DNA from: Rhodococcus sp. HNM0569
Lineage (GTDB): Bacteria > Actinomycetota > Actinomycetes > Mycobacteriales > Mycobacteriaceae
NCBI RefSeq assembly: GCF_012726205.1
Contig: NZ_JAASAE010000001.1
Span: 429,796 to 493,795 of the forward strand
DNA length: 64,000 bases
Direction of reading: 5' to 3'
Made by a program: the position numbers and the translations under genes. This document shows, piece by piece, positions 29,112 through 40,292 of this stretch; the stretch's first letter is position 1, and each line of letters opens with the position of its first letter. Under the pieces are notes generated by a model. That model did not search any database. It worked only from the letters and a program-made list of their open reading frames with translations, and was not told the origin of the DNA.

Positions 29112-29648
29112 GTGGGCACCAACCAACGAGCACAGATCACGATGAGCGACCGCGAGATCGCGGAGTTCGTGACAGCCAGTCGCGTCGCGACGATGGCCAC
29201 CCTCGGGCAGTCGGGCATGCCGCACCTGGTCGCCATGTGGTACGCCGTGATCGACGGCGAGATCTGGTTCGAGACCAAGGCCAAGTCGCAGAAGGCCACC
29301 AACCTGCGCCGCGACGGCCGGATCTCGGTGCTCGTCGAGGACGGCGACACGTACGACACATTGCGCGGCGTCTCGATCGAAGGCCGCGCCGAGATCCACG
29401 ACGATCCCGGCGCGATGTTCCCGGTGGGGGTCAGCGTGTGGGAGCGCTACACGGGCCCGTACTCGGACGATCTTCGGCCGGCGGTCGAGGCGATGCTGCA
29501 CAAGCGCGTCGTCGTCCGCGTGGTGCCCGAGCGGGTCCGCTCGTGGGACCACCGCAAGCTCGGCCTGCCCGCGATGCCCGTCGGGGGCAGCACCGCGGCA
29601 TCCGTCACGTCGGCAGCGGTGGGCGCATCCGGCGAAGCTGCCGTGTAG
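29112..29648 (+). CDS. Pyridoxamine-phosphate-oxidase-fold flavin/F420 oxidoreductase (Rv2991-like)
   Basis: A 178-residue split-beta-barrel protein of the PPOX/FDOR class. M. tuberculosis Rv2991 at the same position is grouped with the F420-binding FDOR-B proteins. Features include the N-terminal EIAEFVTASRVATMATLG, MPHLVAMWYAVIDGEIWFET and the KSQKATNLRRDGRISVLVEDG strand-turn-strand that binds the cofactor phosphate. The last 25 residues are Ala/Ser/Gly rich and probably disordered. GTG start at 29112, with GAAGAGAGGAA 7-8 bases upstream. Substrate unknown; cofactor F420 versus FMN is inferred. Confidence 0.82.
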   Translation: MGTNQRAQITMSDREIAEFVTASRVATMATLGQSGMPHLVAMWYAVIDGEIWFETKAKSQKATNLRRDGRISVLVEDGDTYDTLRGVSIEGRAEIHDDPGAMFPVGVSVWERYTGPYSDDLRPAVEAMLHKRVVVRVVPERVRSWDHRKLGLPAMPVGGSTAASVTSAAVGASGEAAV

Positions 29649-29762
29649 AGCGGACACGCGGCGTATTTTCGAGCGCAGCGGGCCTGTGCGTCGGACCCGG
29701 GGCGCACCCGTCCCACCGGCAACAGGTCAGGCCCGCCCGTCCCGAACCGAGAGGAGCGAGCG

Positions 29763-29930
29763 GTGACCGAACCGAGCGACGAGACCAGACGACGCTTCCG
29801 CGAGGCGCTCGAACGCAAGAATCACGCGACCCATGCGACCGGCGGCTCACACGAGGACGCCCACGCCAAGGTGGATCACGCGCACGGCCCCGCCGATCAC
29901 AAGCGCGAGTTCCGGCGCAAGAGTGGGTGA
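29763..29930 (+). CDS. Small DUF5302-like protein
   Basis: A 55-residue, highly charged protein (VTEPSDETRRRFREALERKN ... HKREFRRKSG) resembling the small DUF5302 family of Mycobacteriales. It is rich in His, Arg and Lys, lacks hydrophobic segments and is probably disordered with one N-terminal helix. The GTG start has AGAGGAG seven bases upstream, so it looks well translated. A 17-base hairpin follows. Function unknown. Confidence 0.75.
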   Translation: MTEPSDETRRRFREALERKNHATHATGGSHEDAHAKVDHAHGPADHKREFRRKSG

Positions 29931-30000
29931 GCTCGCAGCGAGACAGAGCGGGTGAGACCGTCGCCGATCAGCGAACACGGCGGTATGGTTCCCCGAAATG

Positions 30001-30037
30001 GAAGAACGCCCCCGGTCGATGACCGGGGGCGTTCTTC
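30001..30037. terminator. Bidirectional terminator between the DUF5302-like gene and tRNA-Glu
   Basis: A perfect 17-base stem (30001-30017 with 30021-30037) with a three-base loop sits just before the 3' end of tRNA-Glu on the minus strand and 70 bases after the plus-strand gene. It can serve both. Confidence 0.8.
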
Positions 30038-30041
30038 GTTG

Positions 30042-30114
30042 TAGCCCCGACGGGATTCGAACCCGCGCTACCGCCTTGAGAGGGCGGCGTCCTAGGCCGC
30101 TAGACGACGGGGCC
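30042..30114 (-). tRNA. tRNA-Glu (anticodon CTC)
   Basis: A 73-base cloverleaf with acceptor GGCCCCG paired to CGGGGCT, the D-arm GTCGTCTAGCGG typical of tRNA-Glu, the anticodon stem-loop CGCC-CTCTCAA-GGCG with anticodon CTC, and the T-arm GGTTCGAATCC. CCA is not encoded. It lies in the same orientation as tRNA-Gln and gltX. Confidence 0.95.
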
Positions 30115-30275
30115 AGGACTTGCACTCGCCGCTGACGGGATCGATTTCCCGTGTGCGACAAGGTCTTTCGCGTGGAAGCTGAGCTCTTCGCTTGCGAAGC
30201 TCTGTCAGCTTAGCTTCCCGGCGCTCGGAGTCAAAATCGGCCCTTTCGGGGCAGATCCGCAACTCGCGCTCACCG

Positions 30276-30347
30276 CTGGGGTACCAGGACTCGAACCTAG
30301 AATGGCTGAACCAGAATCAGCTGTGTTGCCAATTACACCATACCCCA
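30276..30347 (-). tRNA. tRNA-Gln (anticodon CTG)
   Basis: A 72-base cloverleaf with acceptor TGGGGTA paired to TACCCCA plus discriminator G, D-arm GGTGTAATTGG, anticodon stem-loop GCTGA-TTCTGGT-TCAGC with anticodon CTG, and T-arm GGTTCGAGTCC. CCA is not encoded. In this lineage it is charged indirectly: GltX makes Glu-tRNA(Gln) and GatCAB amidates it. Confidence 0.95.
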
Positions 30348-30482
30348 CTGACCTGTTGCGGCCCGGCTCACACGAGGAGAACCGGGCCGCTCGGGCCGAA
30401 GAGAAGATTACCAGCACACCCGGCCGGTTTACCAAATCGTCAGGTCAGAAGCCCTTTCGCACCGACCGACGCCAGCAGCTGT

Positions 30483-31964
30483 TCAGGACAACGCGCGCGC
30501 ACGATCTCGCGCCGCCGCGAGACGTCCCATCGTGGCGGGTGCGCCGAGCAGTTCGAGCGACTCGTAGAGCGGCGGGCTGATGTGCGAGCCGGTGACAGCG
30601 ACGCGCACCGGCGCGAATGCCTTACGAGGCTTGAGACCGAGCCCGTCGACGAGCGCGGACTTGAGCGCGTCCTCGAGGGCGGCAGCGCGCCAGTCGTCGA
30701 CGCCCTCGAGTGCCCCGATCGCTGCGTCGAGAACCGGCACCGCGTCGGCGCCGAGGTTCTTGTCGGCCGCCGCCGGATCGATCTCGAACACGTCGTCGGG
30801 GGTGAAGAGGAACTTCAACAGTCCCCACGCGTCGGACAGCACCACGATGCGCGTCTGCACGAGCTCGGCAGCCTTGACGAAGAGTTCCTCGTCGACCTCG
30901 ACGAGGCCGTAGTACTCCGCGAGGTACGCGCGGAGCCGCCGTGCGAACTCCGCGGGAGCGAGCAGCCGGATGTGCTCGGCGTTGATCGCGTCGGCCTTCT
31001 TCTGATCGAAGCGCGCGGGGTTCGAGTTGACCTTCGAGATGTCGAACGCCTCGACCATCTCGTCGAGCGAGAAGACGTCGTGGTCGTCCGAGATGCCCCA
31101 CCCGAGCAGTGCCAGGTAGTTGAGCAGTCCCTCCGGAACGAACCCGCGCTCACGGTGGATGAAGAGATTCGACTCGGGGTCACGCTTGGACAGCTTCTTG
31201 TTGCCCTGCCCCATCACGAACGGCAGATGACCGAACGCGGGTGTGAACTTCGCGACACCGATACGCTCGAGCGCTTCGTAGAGAGCGAGTTGACGCGGTG
31301 TCGAGGACAGCAGATCCTCGCCGCGCAACACGTGCGTGATGTTCATCGTCGCATCGTCGACCGGGTTGACGAGCGTGTACAACGGGATGCCGTTGCCGCG
31401 GGTGAGCGCGAAGTCGGGCACCGTGCCCGCCTTGAAGGTGGTCTCACCGCGCACGAGATCGTGCCAGGTGAGGTCGTGGTCGGGCATCCGCAGCCGCACG
31501 ACCGGCTTGCGTCCCTCGTCGAGGAATGCCTGCCGCTGCTCGGGCGTGAGATCGCGATCGAAGTTGTCGTATCCGAGCTTCGGATCCCGGCCCGCCGCGC
31601 GGTGACGCGCCTCGACCTCGTCGGGCGTCGAGAACGATTCGTACGCCTCGCCGGCCTCGAGGAGCTTGGCGACCACGTCGAGATGGAGGTCGCGCCGCTC
31701 CGACTGACGGTACGGCCCGTACGGACCGCCGACCTCGGGGCCCTCGTCCCAGTCGAGCCCGAGCCAGCGCAACGCGTCGAGCAGAGCCGCGTACGACTCC
31801 TCGGAGTCGCGCGCCGCATCGGTGTCTTCGATACGGAACACGAACGTGCCCTTGGTGTGCCGGGCGTACGCCCAGTTGAACAGCGCCGTGCGGACGAGCC
31901 CCACGTGGGGCGTACCGGTGGGCGACGGGCAGAAACGGACGCGAACTTCGCTTGCGGTGGTCAT
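30483..31964 (-). CDS. gltX: Glutamyl-tRNA synthetase
   Basis: GltX attaches glutamate to tRNA-Glu and, as a non-discriminating enzyme in bacteria with GatCAB, to tRNA-Gln. The 493-residue class I synthetase has the HIGH-type motif [17 protein letters not shown] near residues 15-31, DTDAARDS, the KMSKS-type motif [10 protein letters not shown] near residue 255, and a C-terminal anticodon-binding helical domain. tRNA-Gln and tRNA-Glu lie just downstream, and gatB, gatA and gatC at 52-61 kb complete the system. Same place as Rv2992c. The absence of a GlnRS cannot be shown from one window. Confidence 0.96.
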   Translation of the reverse strand: MTTASEVRVRFCPSPTGTPHVGLVRTALFNWAYARHTKGTFVFRIEDTDAARDSEESYAALLDALRWLGLDWDEGPEVGGPYGPYRQSERRDLHLDVVAKLLEAGEAYESFSTPDEVEARHRAAGRDPKLGYDNFDRDLTPEQRQAFLDEGRKPVVRLRMPDHDLTWHDLVRGETTFKAGTVPDFALTRGNGIPLYTLVNPVDDATMNITHVLRGEDLLSSTPRQLALYEALERIGVAKFTPAFGHLPFVMGQGNKKLSKRDPESNLFIHRERGFVPEGLLNYLALLGWGISDDHDVFSLDEMVEAFDISKVNSNPARFDQKKADAINAEHIRLLAPAEFARRLRAYLAEYYGLVEVDEELFVKAAELVQTRIVVLSDAWGLLKFLFTPDDVFEIDPAAADKNLGADAVPVLDAAIGALEGVDDWRAAALEDALKSALVDGLGLKPRKAFAPVRVAVTGSHISPPLYESLELLGAPATMGRLAAARDRARALS

Positions 31965-32017
31965 GACTCACTTCGGTCGACAGGGTGCGAGACGGACCCC
32001 TACAGGCTAGCGCCGGA

Positions 32018-32806
32018 TCAGCGTCCCGACTTGCGCACCACCGGATTCATGAGCGTCCCGATGCCGGACACCGAAACGCTCACGCTCTGACCGTCGGTCA
32101 TCGGACCGACTCCCTCGGGCGTGCCGGTGAGAATCACGTCGCCGGGCAGCAGCGTCATGACGGCCGAGACCCATTCGACGATCTTCGGCACGTCGTGCAG
32201 CAGCAGGCCGGTGTTACTGCTCTGCTTCACGACTCCGTCGAGTTCGGTCTTGACGTCCAGATCCGAAGCATCCAAGGACGTTTCGATCCACGGACCCAGC
32301 GGACAGAAGGTGTCGTACCCCTTGCCCCTCGTCCACTGCCCGTCGGACTTCTGCTGATCGCGCGCGGTGACGTCATTCGCGACGGTGTATCCCAGCACGA
32401 CGTCGAGTGCCTTCGCGGCCGGAACGTCCTTGCACGGCCTGCCGATCACGACCGCGAGTTCACCCTCGTAGTCGACGCGCTCGGACGACGGCGGCAACAC
32501 GATCGGCGCTCCCGGCCCGACGATCGAGGTCGACGGTTTGAGGAAGATCACCGGATCCTCGGGGGCGGCGCCACCCATCTCCTCGGCATGTGCGGCGTAG
32601 TTCTTACCCACCGCGACGACCTTCGTGGCGAGAATCGGCGCGAGCAGCCTGACGTCGGCGAGCGGCCAGCTGCGCCCGGTGAACGTGGGCGTACCGAAAG
32701 GATGTTCGGCGATCTCCCGTGCCGTCATGTGTGCGGCATCCGCTTCTTCACCCTCGATGCTCACGAAGGCGACACCGTCGGGACTCGCAATTCGACCTAG
32801 ACGCAT
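32018..32806 (-). CDS. Fumarylacetoacetate hydrolase family protein
   Basis: A 262-residue FAH-superfamily protein (hydrolase, isomerase or decarboxylase of oxo-acids such as acylpyruvates or 2-hydroxyhepta-2,4-diene-1,7-dioate). Core motifs are VAVGKNYAAHAEEMG, FLKPSTSIVG, the metal-binding acidic residues in VDYEGELAVVIGR, VLGYTVANDVTARD, and GDVILTGTPEGVGPM. The N-terminal 55 residues form the usual small extra domain. It follows gltX's upstream gap on the same strand, as Rv2993c does, and is divergent from an MFS gene. The true substrate is not predictable. Confidence 0.9.
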   Translation of the reverse strand: MRLGRIASPDGVAFVSIEGEEADAAHMTAREIAEHPFGTPTFTGRSWPLADVRLLAPILATKVVAVGKNYAAHAEEMGGAAPEDPVIFLKPSTSIVGPGAPIVLPPSSERVDYEGELAVVIGRPCKDVPAAKALDVVLGYTVANDVTARDQQKSDGQWTRGKGYDTFCPLGPWIETSLDASDLDVKTELDGVVKQSSNTGLLLHDVPKIVEWVSAVMTLLPGDVILTGTPEGVGPMTDGQSVSVSVSGIGTLMNPVVRKSGR

Positions 32807-32938
32807 GCCGTGAGTCTATCCGCCGCCGCGCCGTCACCTTCCTCCATCGCGGCAGTCGGTATAGACTCGGCATCTCTACCCACACAGTGAGACTCAATTC
32901 CCATCTACTGGGATTCCTTCAAGACGATCGGGGTTGCC

Positions 32939-34135
32939 GTGGAGACCGTTCCGCCGCCCACCTCACGCAGATGGACGATGCTCGCGCTCGGCATGTTCGC
33001 GCAGGCCGCGCAGGCGGTGTTCGTCAACGGCGTGGCATTCCTCATCCCCGAGCTGCAGCGCACGCACGGGTTGAGCCTCGCGCACACCGGCCTGCTGGTA
33101 TCGGCGCCCACGGTGGGCGTCATGGCGACGCTCATCGTGTGGGGCGGACTCGCCGACAGGTACGGCGAACGCGCCGTACTCGCGACCGGACTCGGACTGA
33201 CCGCCGCCGCAGGCCTCGGCGCTGCCCTGTCCGGCCCGCTGTGGGCGGTCGGGGCCTTCCTCCTCGTCGGTGGCATGGCCGCCTCCTCGGCGAATGCCGC
33301 GAGCGGGCGCGTCGTCGTCGGCTGGTTCCCTGCACATCGGCGGGGCCTCGCCATGGGAATTCGCCAGATGTCGCTTCCCGTCGGCATCGCGTGTGCATCG
33401 CTCACAGTGCCGACGCTTGCGCACGACCACGGCATCGGCTGGGCGCTCGCGGTCCCCACCTCGCTGTGCGCGCTCGCTGCACTCAGTTGCGCTGTGGGAG
33501 TGGTCGATCCACCACGACCGGCGCGCAGCGCGGCAGCCGAGCTCGGCATGCTCGACAACCCGTACCGCACGCGCCCGGCACTGTGGCGGATCCATGCCGC
33601 GTCGGCACTGTTGGTCGTGCCCCAGTACACGGTGTGGACGTTCGCGCTCGTGTGGCTCGTCTCCGAGCGCGGATGGTCGGCGCCCTCCGCCGGGGCGCTC
33701 ATCACCGCAATCCAGGTGCTGGGCGCACTCGGCAGGGTCGCGGCGGGACAGTGGTCCGATCGAGTCGGCAGCCGCATGCGCCCGCTCCGGGCGGTCGCGC
33801 TCGCCGGCGCCGTCACGATGGGCGCCCTCGCAGCATTCGACGCGGCGGACTCGCCGTGGTCGATCGTCGCCCTCGTCCTCGCGTCGATCGCGACCGTCGC
33901 ACCGAACGGGCTCGCGTTCACAGCGGTCGCCGAAATCGCAGGACCGTACTGGAGCGGACGGGCACTGGGCACGCAGAACACCGGCCAGTTCCTCGTCGCC
34001 GCCGCGGTTCCGCCCGTGTTCGGCGCGCTCATCGCCACAGTCGGCTATCCGCTCGCGTTCGCGGCGTCCGCGTTGCTTCCCGCGGCTGCCGTGCCGGTGG
34101 TGCCTGCCGACGACCCGTCCCGCGACACCCTCTGA
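32939..34135 (+). CDS. MFS transporter, 12-TM (Rv2994-like)
   Basis: A 398-residue major facilitator with twelve hydrophobic segments, beginning METVPPPTSRRWTMLALGMFAQAAQAVFVNG. The MFS loop 2-3 motif is GGLADRYGERAVLA and a second copy is GQWSDRVGSRMRPL. It has no large soluble domain. It corresponds in place to Rv2994, a putative drug or metabolite exporter whose substrate is unknown. Start GTG at 32939. It is probably transcribed alone or with the amidase gene 82 bases downstream. Confidence 0.88.
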   Translation: METVPPPTSRRWTMLALGMFAQAAQAVFVNGVAFLIPELQRTHGLSLAHTGLLVSAPTVGVMATLIVWGGLADRYGERAVLATGLGLTAAAGLGAALSGPLWAVGAFLLVGGMAASSANAASGRVVVGWFPAHRRGLAMGIRQMSLPVGIACASLTVPTLAHDHGIGWALAVPTSLCALAALSCAVGVVDPPRPARSAAAELGMLDNPYRTRPALWRIHAASALLVVPQYTVWTFALVWLVSERGWSAPSAGALITAIQVLGALGRVAAGQWSDRVGSRMRPLRAVALAGAVTMGALAAFDAADSPWSIVALVLASIATVAPNGLAFTAVAEIAGPYWSGRALGTQNTGQFLVAAAVPPVFGALIATVGYPLAFAASALLPAAAVPVVPADDPSRDTL

Positions 34136-34217
34136 CAGCCGTCGGCCACACACACGTCCCCAGTGCGGATGTGAGGTCGGTCACCGAGCGCCCCGCGATG
34201 CCTCTACGCTCGACCAC

Positions 34218-35690
34218 ATGAGCGCACGCGAAGACTCGCCGTCGACCCAGCCACCACAACCCGCACCCGTGGTACACGCGTACCGCGACGACGCACTCGG
34301 CACCCTCGACGCCACCGGGGTGGCCGACGCGATCGCCGCGGGAGACCTCACGGCCCGTGAGGCGGTCGACGCCGCGATCGCACGTGCCGATGCCGTCGCC
34401 GACACCCTCGGCGCATTCGTGACCACCGTCTTCGACGACGCACGCGCGCGGGCAGGCGTTCGCGGCACCGGAGCCTTCGCGGGCGTGCCGACGGTGATCA
34501 AGGACAATGTCGAGGTGCGCGGCCTGCCCACGGGCCACGGGAGCGCTGCATTCACGCCGGCGCCCGCGAAACACGACGGCCCGTTCGTGCGGCAGTTCGC
34601 GTCGACGGGCGCGATCAGCCTCGGCAAGACCCGACTGCCCGAGTTCGGATTCAACGCGACGGGCGAGTTCGTCGACGCTCTGCCCGTACGTAATCCGTGG
34701 AACACCGACTATTCGTCGGGCGCATCCTCGTCCGGTTCCGCCGCACTCGTCGCTGCGGGTGTCGTGCCGTTCGCGCACGCGAACGACGGCGGCGGATCGA
34801 TCCGGATTCCGGCCGCCGCGTGTGGTCTCGTGGGACTCAAACCCACGAGGGGTCGGTTCGTCGCCGAGCGCATGGACCGCATGATGCCGGTGCAGTTGGT
34901 GACACAGGGAGTCGTCACCCGCACCGTGCGCGACACCGCCAACTTCTTCGCCGCGGCAGAGGTGTACTCCCGCAACGAGAAGCTGCCGCCGGTACGCCGG
35001 GTGCTGGGCGCGTCGCCTACGCGGCTGCGGATCGGTGTCGTCACCGACTCGCTCACCGCGAGCCCCGACGCCGAGACGCGCGCCGCGATCCATTCGACCG
35101 CCGAGTTACTCGCGGGACTCGGGCATCACGTCGAGGATGCCGCGCTCCCCGTGGGCCCGGCCTTCGCAGAGGCATTCGAAATCTACTGGGGGATGCTGGC
35201 TTTCCTGATCACGACCACGGGCAAAACCATGGGCCGCGATTTCGACCGCACGCGCACCGACACCCTCACGCAGGGCCTGTACCGGCTGTACCGCAACAAC
35301 ATCGGCCGCACCCCGCGGGTGCTGCGCGAGTTGCGGCGCAGCGCGCGTGCGTACGCGGCGGTCACCGAGCGGTTCGACGTCGTCCTCTCGCCCGTCGTGA
35401 GCGGAACGACACCGAAGCTCGGATACCTCTCCCCCGCACAGGATTTCGATCAACTGTTCACGCGTCTGGTCGCGCACGTGGCGTACACGCCGCTCAACAA
35501 CGCCGCAGGCGGCCCGGCGATCGCGCTACCGCTGCACCGCACCGCGAACGGAATGCCGCTTGCGTCGCACTTCTCCGCGGCGAGCGGCGACGAGCGCACC
35601 CTCCTCGAGCTCGCGTTCGAACTCGAGGAGGCGAGGCCGTGGCCACTCCTCGCGAACGCGGACGCCCCCGGGTCCCCCGCCACTGCGTGA
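34218..35690 (+). CDS. Amidase-signature family hydrolase
   Basis: A 490-residue amidase of the Ser-cisSer-Lys family. The catalytic lysine is in PTVIKDNVEVRG, the Ser-rich stretch is SSGASSSGSAALVAAG, and the nucleophile region is NDGGGSIRIPAAACGLVGL. Such enzymes cleave amides of many kinds. Here it is not the Glu-tRNA(Gln) amidotransferase subunit, which is separately encoded at 59-60 kb, so it is a paralogue with unknown substrate. ATG start at 34218. It has an Ala/Asp/Thr-rich N-terminal 25 residues. Convergent with leuB, 18 bases apart. I do not recall it at this place in M. tuberculosis. Confidence 0.88.
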   Translation: MSAREDSPSTQPPQPAPVVHAYRDDALGTLDATGVADAIAAGDLTAREAVDAAIARADAVADTLGAFVTTVFDDARARAGVRGTGAFAGVPTVIKDNVEVRGLPTGHGSAAFTPAPAKHDGPFVRQFASTGAISLGKTRLPEFGFNATGEFVDALPVRNPWNTDYSSGASSSGSAALVAAGVVPFAHANDGGGSIRIPAAACGLVGLKPTRGRFVAERMDRMMPVQLVTQGVVTRTVRDTANFFAAAEVYSRNEKLPPVRRVLGASPTRLRIGVVTDSLTASPDAETRAAIHSTAELLAGLGHHVEDAALPVGPAFAEAFEIYWGMLAFLITTTGKTMGRDFDRTRTDTLTQGLYRLYRNNIGRTPRVLRELRRSARAYAAVTERFDVVLSPVVSGTTPKLGYLSPAQDFDQLFTRLVAHVAYTPLNNAAGGPAIALPLHRTANGMPLASHFSAASGDERTLLELAFELEEARPWPLLANADAPGSPATA

Positions 35691-35708
35691 CAGGGGATCC
35701 GCGGCGAA

Positions 35709-36719
35709 TCAGAGTGCGGCAGCGATGCGGTCGCCGACCTCGGTCGTGACGACCGGTCCGTCGCCCCGCGATGCGAGATCGGCTTCGACCGCGCGCTCGA
35801 TCTTCGCGGCGTCGTCCTCGCGGCCGAGGTGCCGCAGCAGCAGCGCTGCCGACAGAATGGCCGCAGTCGGATCGGCGATCCCCTGGCCCGCGATGTCGGG
35901 GGCGCTGCCGTGCACCGGCTCGAACATCGACGGGTTCGTGCCCGACGCGTCGATGTTCCCGGACGCGGCGAGGCCGATACCACCCGTGACCGCACCCGCG
36001 AGGTCGGTGATGATGTCGCCGAACAGGTTGTCGGTGACGATCACGTCGAAGCGCGACGGGTCCGTGACCATGTAGATCGTCGCGGCATCGATGTGGCAGT
36101 AGTCGGTCGTGACGTCCGGGTACTCCTTGCCGACGGTCTCGACGGCGCGCGTCCAGATCGCGCCGGCATTCGAGAGCACGTTGGTCTTGTGGATCAGCGT
36201 GAGGTGTCCCCGCCGTGACTGCGCGAGCGCGAACGCGTACCGCACGACACGTTCGGCGCCGAACCACGTGTTGATCGACACCTCGGTCGCGATCTCGTGC
36301 GGCGTGCCGACGCGGATCGCGCCGCCGTTGCCGGTGTACGGCCCCTCGGTGCCTTCGCGGACCACCACGAAGTCGATGTCGGGGTTCGCCGCGAGCGGCG
36401 ACGACGAGCCCGGGTACAGCTGGGCCGGCCGGAGATTGACGTGATGGTCGAGAGCGAAGCGCATGTTCAGCAGCAGACCGCGCTCGAGTACGCCCGGTAT
36501 GACGGACGGATCGCCGATTGCACCGAGGAGGATCGCGTCGTGTCCGCGGATCGCGTCGAGGTCGGCGTCGGGCAGCAGTTCGCCCGTCGCGTTGTACCGT
36601 CGCGCCCCGAGATCGTATTCCGTCGTCTCGAGATCGGGAACGAGCGTGCGCAGTACCTTGAGTGCCTCGGCCGTGACCTCGACACCGATCCCGTCGCCGG
36701 GGATGACCGCCAATTTCAT
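35709..36719 (-). CDS. leuB: 3-isopropylmalate dehydrogenase
   Basis: LeuB oxidises and decarboxylates 3-isopropylmalate to the keto acid precursor of leucine. The 336-residue protein has [32 protein letters not shown] with substrate-contacting Arg, the metal-binding Asp in [16 protein letters not shown], and the NAD-binding [16 protein letters not shown]. The ATG at 36719 has only a weak site upstream. It is separated from serA by a strong hairpin, so it probably has its own promoter. In M. tuberculosis leuB-serA are also neighbours (Rv2995c-Rv2996c). Confidence 0.96.
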   Translation of the reverse strand: MKLAVIPGDGIGVEVTAEALKVLRTLVPDLETTEYDLGARRYNATGELLPDADLDAIRGHDAILLGAIGDPSVIPGVLERGLLLNMRFALDHHVNLRPAQLYPGSSSPLAANPDIDFVVVREGTEGPYTGNGGAIRVGTPHEIATEVSINTWFGAERVVRYAFALAQSRRGHLTLIHKTNVLSNAGAIWTRAVETVGKEYPDVTTDYCHIDAATIYMVTDPSRFDVIVTDNLFGDIITDLAGAVTGGIGLAASGNIDASGTNPSMFEPVHGSAPDIAGQGIADPTAAILSAALLLRHLGREDDAAKIERAVEADLASRGDGPVVTTEVGDRIAAAL

Positions 36720-36779
36720 GTCTGGACTCGCTTTCTCGCGGCTGTGCCGCACGATCGGCGTGCGGCTCGGCCGCACGGA

Positions 36780-36815
36780 ACGGCCGCGATCGCCCGGAGG
36801 GACGATCGCGGCCGT
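36780..36815 (-). terminator. Hairpin terminator between serA and leuB
   Basis: A perfect 13-base inverted repeat (36780-36792 with 36803-36815) with a ten-base loop lies 20 bases after the serA stop on the minus strand. Confidence 0.7.
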
Positions 36816-36834
36816 CGGCCTGTGAGTTCGGCGC

Positions 36835-38427
36835 TCAGGACAGGTCGACCTGCGCGACCCGCGCACCGAGCTGCGACTCGATCGACGCGACGTCCGCGTC
36901 TCCGACGACGCGACTGATGCGGAGGATGACCGTCGCGCCCTCGCCCTCGGCGTCCTGGCTGAGTGCGGCGGCCTGGATGTCGATGCCTGCGTTGCCGAGC
37001 ACGGTGCCGAGCGTGCCGAGCACACCGGGCCGGTCGGTGTAGTGGACGACGATGTTCTTCCCCTCGGCGCGCAGATCGAAGCTGCGGCCGTTGACGTTGA
37101 CGATCTTCTCGACTTGCTGGAGGCCGGTCAGGGCACCGGTGACGCTCGTGACGCCGCCGTCGGCCGCGACCGCACGCAACTCGACCGCGCTGCGGTGAGT
37201 CGACGCCTCCGAGTGCGTGTCGACGACGACGCTGACGCCGCGCTGTTCCGCGATCGCGGGGGCGTTGACGAAGGTGACTGCTTCGTCGCTGCTCGCCGAG
37301 AACACGCCGCGCAGTGCCGCGAGTCCCAGGATGTCGACGTTCTCGGCCGACAGTTCGCCGGACGCGACGACCTGCACCGTCTGGACGGCCTCGGGCGACA
37401 GCGTGCCCGCGAGCAGGCCGAGCTTGCGGACCAGTTCGAGCCACGGTGCGACTTCCTCGCCGACGGGGCCGCCCGTGACGTTGACCGCGTCCGGCACGAA
37501 CTCGCCCGCGAGGGCCAGCAGCACCGACTTCGCCACGTCGATGCCCGCGCGGTCCTGCGCTTCGGACGTGGACGCACCGAGATGCGGTGTGACGACGGTG
37601 TTCTCGAGATCGAAGAGCTTGGAATCGGTGCACGGCTCGGTGCTGAAGACATCGAGTCCCGCACCGCGGACCTTGCCGGACACCAGCGCGTCGTACAGCG
37701 CATCCTCGTCGATGAGACCGCCGCGGGCGGCGTTGACGATGATGACACCGTCCTTGGCCTTCGCGAGACGCTCGGCGTCGATGAGACCCGCGGTCTCCTT
37801 GGTCTTGGGCAGGTGCACCGAGATGAAGTCGGCGCGCGCAACGAGCTCGTCGATGTCGACCAGTTCGATGCCGAGCTGGGCTGCACGTGCCGGCGGCAGG
37901 TAGGGGTCGTACGCGATGATCGTGGTCTCGAAGGCCGCGAGCCGCGCCGCGAACAACTGCCCGATGCGTCCGAGACCGACGACACCGACGGTCTTGCCGA
38001 GGATCTCGGTGCCGTTGAAGCTCGACCGCTTCCACGTGTGCTCGCGCAGCGTGCGATCGGCCGCGGGGATCTGGCGCGCGGTGGCCATGAGCAACGCGAC
38101 GGCGTGCTCGGCCGCGGAGTGGATGTTGGACGTCGGCGCGTTGACGACCATGACGCCACGCTCGGTGGCGGCGGGGATGTCGACATTGTCGAGGCCCACG
38201 CCCGCGCGGCCGACGATCTGCAGGCGCGGTGCCGCGGCGAGCACCTCGGCGTCGACGGTGGTGGCCGAGCGCACGAGCAGCGCATCGGCTTCGGGGACGG
38301 CGGCGAGCAGGGCCGGACGGTCGGGACCGTCGACCCAGCGCACCTCCACGCCGTCGCCGAGTGCGTCGACCGTGGACTGTGCAAGCTTGTCGGCGATCAG
38401 GACTACGGGTCGGCCGGTCTGGCTCAC
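36835..38427 (-). CDS. serA: D-3-phosphoglycerate dehydrogenase
   Basis: SerA starts serine synthesis by oxidising 3-phosphoglycerate. The 530-residue protein is the long type: catalytic and NAD domains ([58 protein letters not shown]), then an allosteric substrate-binding intervening domain (about residues 320-450) and a C-terminal ACT domain ([17 protein letters not shown]) that senses serine. The GTG start at 38427 has AGGGAG 7-8 bases upstream. It corresponds to SerA1 of M. tuberculosis, a serine-inhibited enzyme of the same build. Confidence 0.96.
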   Translation of the reverse strand: MSQTGRPVVLIADKLAQSTVDALGDGVEVRWVDGPDRPALLAAVPEADALLVRSATTVDAEVLAAAPRLQIVGRAGVGLDNVDIPAATERGVMVVNAPTSNIHSAAEHAVALLMATARQIPAADRTLREHTWKRSSFNGTEILGKTVGVVGLGRIGQLFAARLAAFETTIIAYDPYLPPARAAQLGIELVDIDELVARADFISVHLPKTKETAGLIDAERLAKAKDGVIIVNAARGGLIDEDALYDALVSGKVRGAGLDVFSTEPCTDSKLFDLENTVVTPHLGASTSEAQDRAGIDVAKSVLLALAGEFVPDAVNVTGGPVGEEVAPWLELVRKLGLLAGTLSPEAVQTVQVVASGELSAENVDILGLAALRGVFSASSDEAVTFVNAPAIAEQRGVSVVVDTHSEASTHRSAVELRAVAADGGVTSVTGALTGLQQVEKIVNVNGRSFDLRAEGKNIVVHYTDRPGVLGTLGTVLGNAGIDIQAAALSQDAEGEGATVILRISRVVGDADVASIESQLGARVAQVDLS

Positions 38428-38736
38428 GTGCTAACTCCCTGTATCTGTTGGCGCTCTGGTGTGCGGTGGGTGCGGTCCGCCAGGACGACGACGTCGCCGT
38501 CCTGCCGAGCGGCCGGAGGCCGCTCGCTGCGGAGCAGGGCCGAACGGGTGCGCAGGCGTCAGCCGTGGCCCACCACCTGTCGAGTTTAGTGCGCCCTCAT
38601 CTTCGCAGGGCACCAGGTGTGCGGATAGGTCCGCGGCATTCGCGGACGCCCGCTACCGACACCGGCCCGGTGCCGCGCACGCGCGAAGCGCGAACACGGC
38701 CACCGGGCCGGGGCGGAGACTGCGACGGACGCGGAA
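38428..38736 (-). other. 309-base gap between ilvC and serA (terminator plus serA leader)
   Basis: No gene is supported in this stretch. Its left part holds the ilvC terminator described separately. The right part carries the serA ribosome-binding site and presumably the serA promoter, but no clear -35/-10 pair was found. Short palindromic GC-rich stretches such as GCGGCCGG...CCGGCCGC-like repeats are present near 38511-38530. Confidence 0.4.
38662..38711 (-). terminator. Terminator-like hairpin after ilvC
   Basis: An 11-base perfect stem (38662-38672 with 38701-38711) with a large loop containing CGCG-rich partial pairs, 25 bases downstream of the ilvC stop. It would end the ilvBNC transcript. 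Confidence 0.6.
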
Positions 38737-39774
<1,038 letters not shown>

Positions 39775-39788
39775 TCAGTAGTGGAGCT

Positions 39789-40292
39789 TCACCGGGTGGC
39801 GGTGATGGACTTCGGCCCGCGGCCCACCGCGACTACTCCGGACTGGACGATCTCGCGGATACCGTACGGGTCGAGCATCCGCAGCAATGCGTCCAGCTTC
39901 GACCGCGTGCCCGTGGCTTCGATCGTGACGGACTCGGGCGCGACGTCGATCACCTTGGCACGGAACAGATTCACGGTCTCGATCACCTGCGTACGGACGC
40001 TCGCGTCGGCACGGACCTTGATGAGCAACAGCTCACGCGCGACAGAGGCCTCGGAGTCCTGTTCGACGATCTTGATGACGTTGACGAGCTTGTTGAGCTG
40101 CTTGGTCACCTGCTCGAGCGGGAACTCGTCGACCGTCACCACGATCGTCATGCGCGAGATCTCCGGCACCTCGGTGCCGCCGACCGCGAGCGACTCGATG
40201 TTGAAGCCGCGGCGTGAGAACAGTGCGGAGACGCGCGCGAGGACGCCGGGCTTGTCCTCGACGAGCACGCTCAGGGTGTGGCTCGTGCTCAC
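39789..40292 (-). CDS. ilvN: Acetolactate synthase small (regulatory) subunit
   Basis: IlvN binds valine and other branched-chain amino acids and controls the large subunit. The 167-residue protein has an N-terminal ACT domain ([20 protein letters not shown] ... [10 protein letters not shown]) and a C-terminal ACT-like regulatory domain. Its GTG start overlaps the ilvB stop by four bases (GTGA), giving tight coupling and equal production of the two subunits. Confidence 0.96.
   Translation of the reverse strand: MSTSHTLSVLVEDKPGVLARVSALFSRRGFNIESLAVGGTEVPEISRMTIVVTVDEFPLEQVTKQLNKLVNVIKIVEQDSEASVARELLLIKVRADASVRTQVIETVNLFRAKVIDVAPESVTIEATGTRSKLDALLRMLDPYGIREIVQSGVVAVGRGPKSITATR

Noticed and set aside
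34218..35690. A second GatA
   Set aside because: The amidase-signature protein lacks the GatA-specific context and gatC partner, and the real gatA is at 58904-60388.
38428..38661. A short gene in the ilvC-serA gap
   Set aside because: No frame with a start, ribosome-binding site and plausible composition was found.
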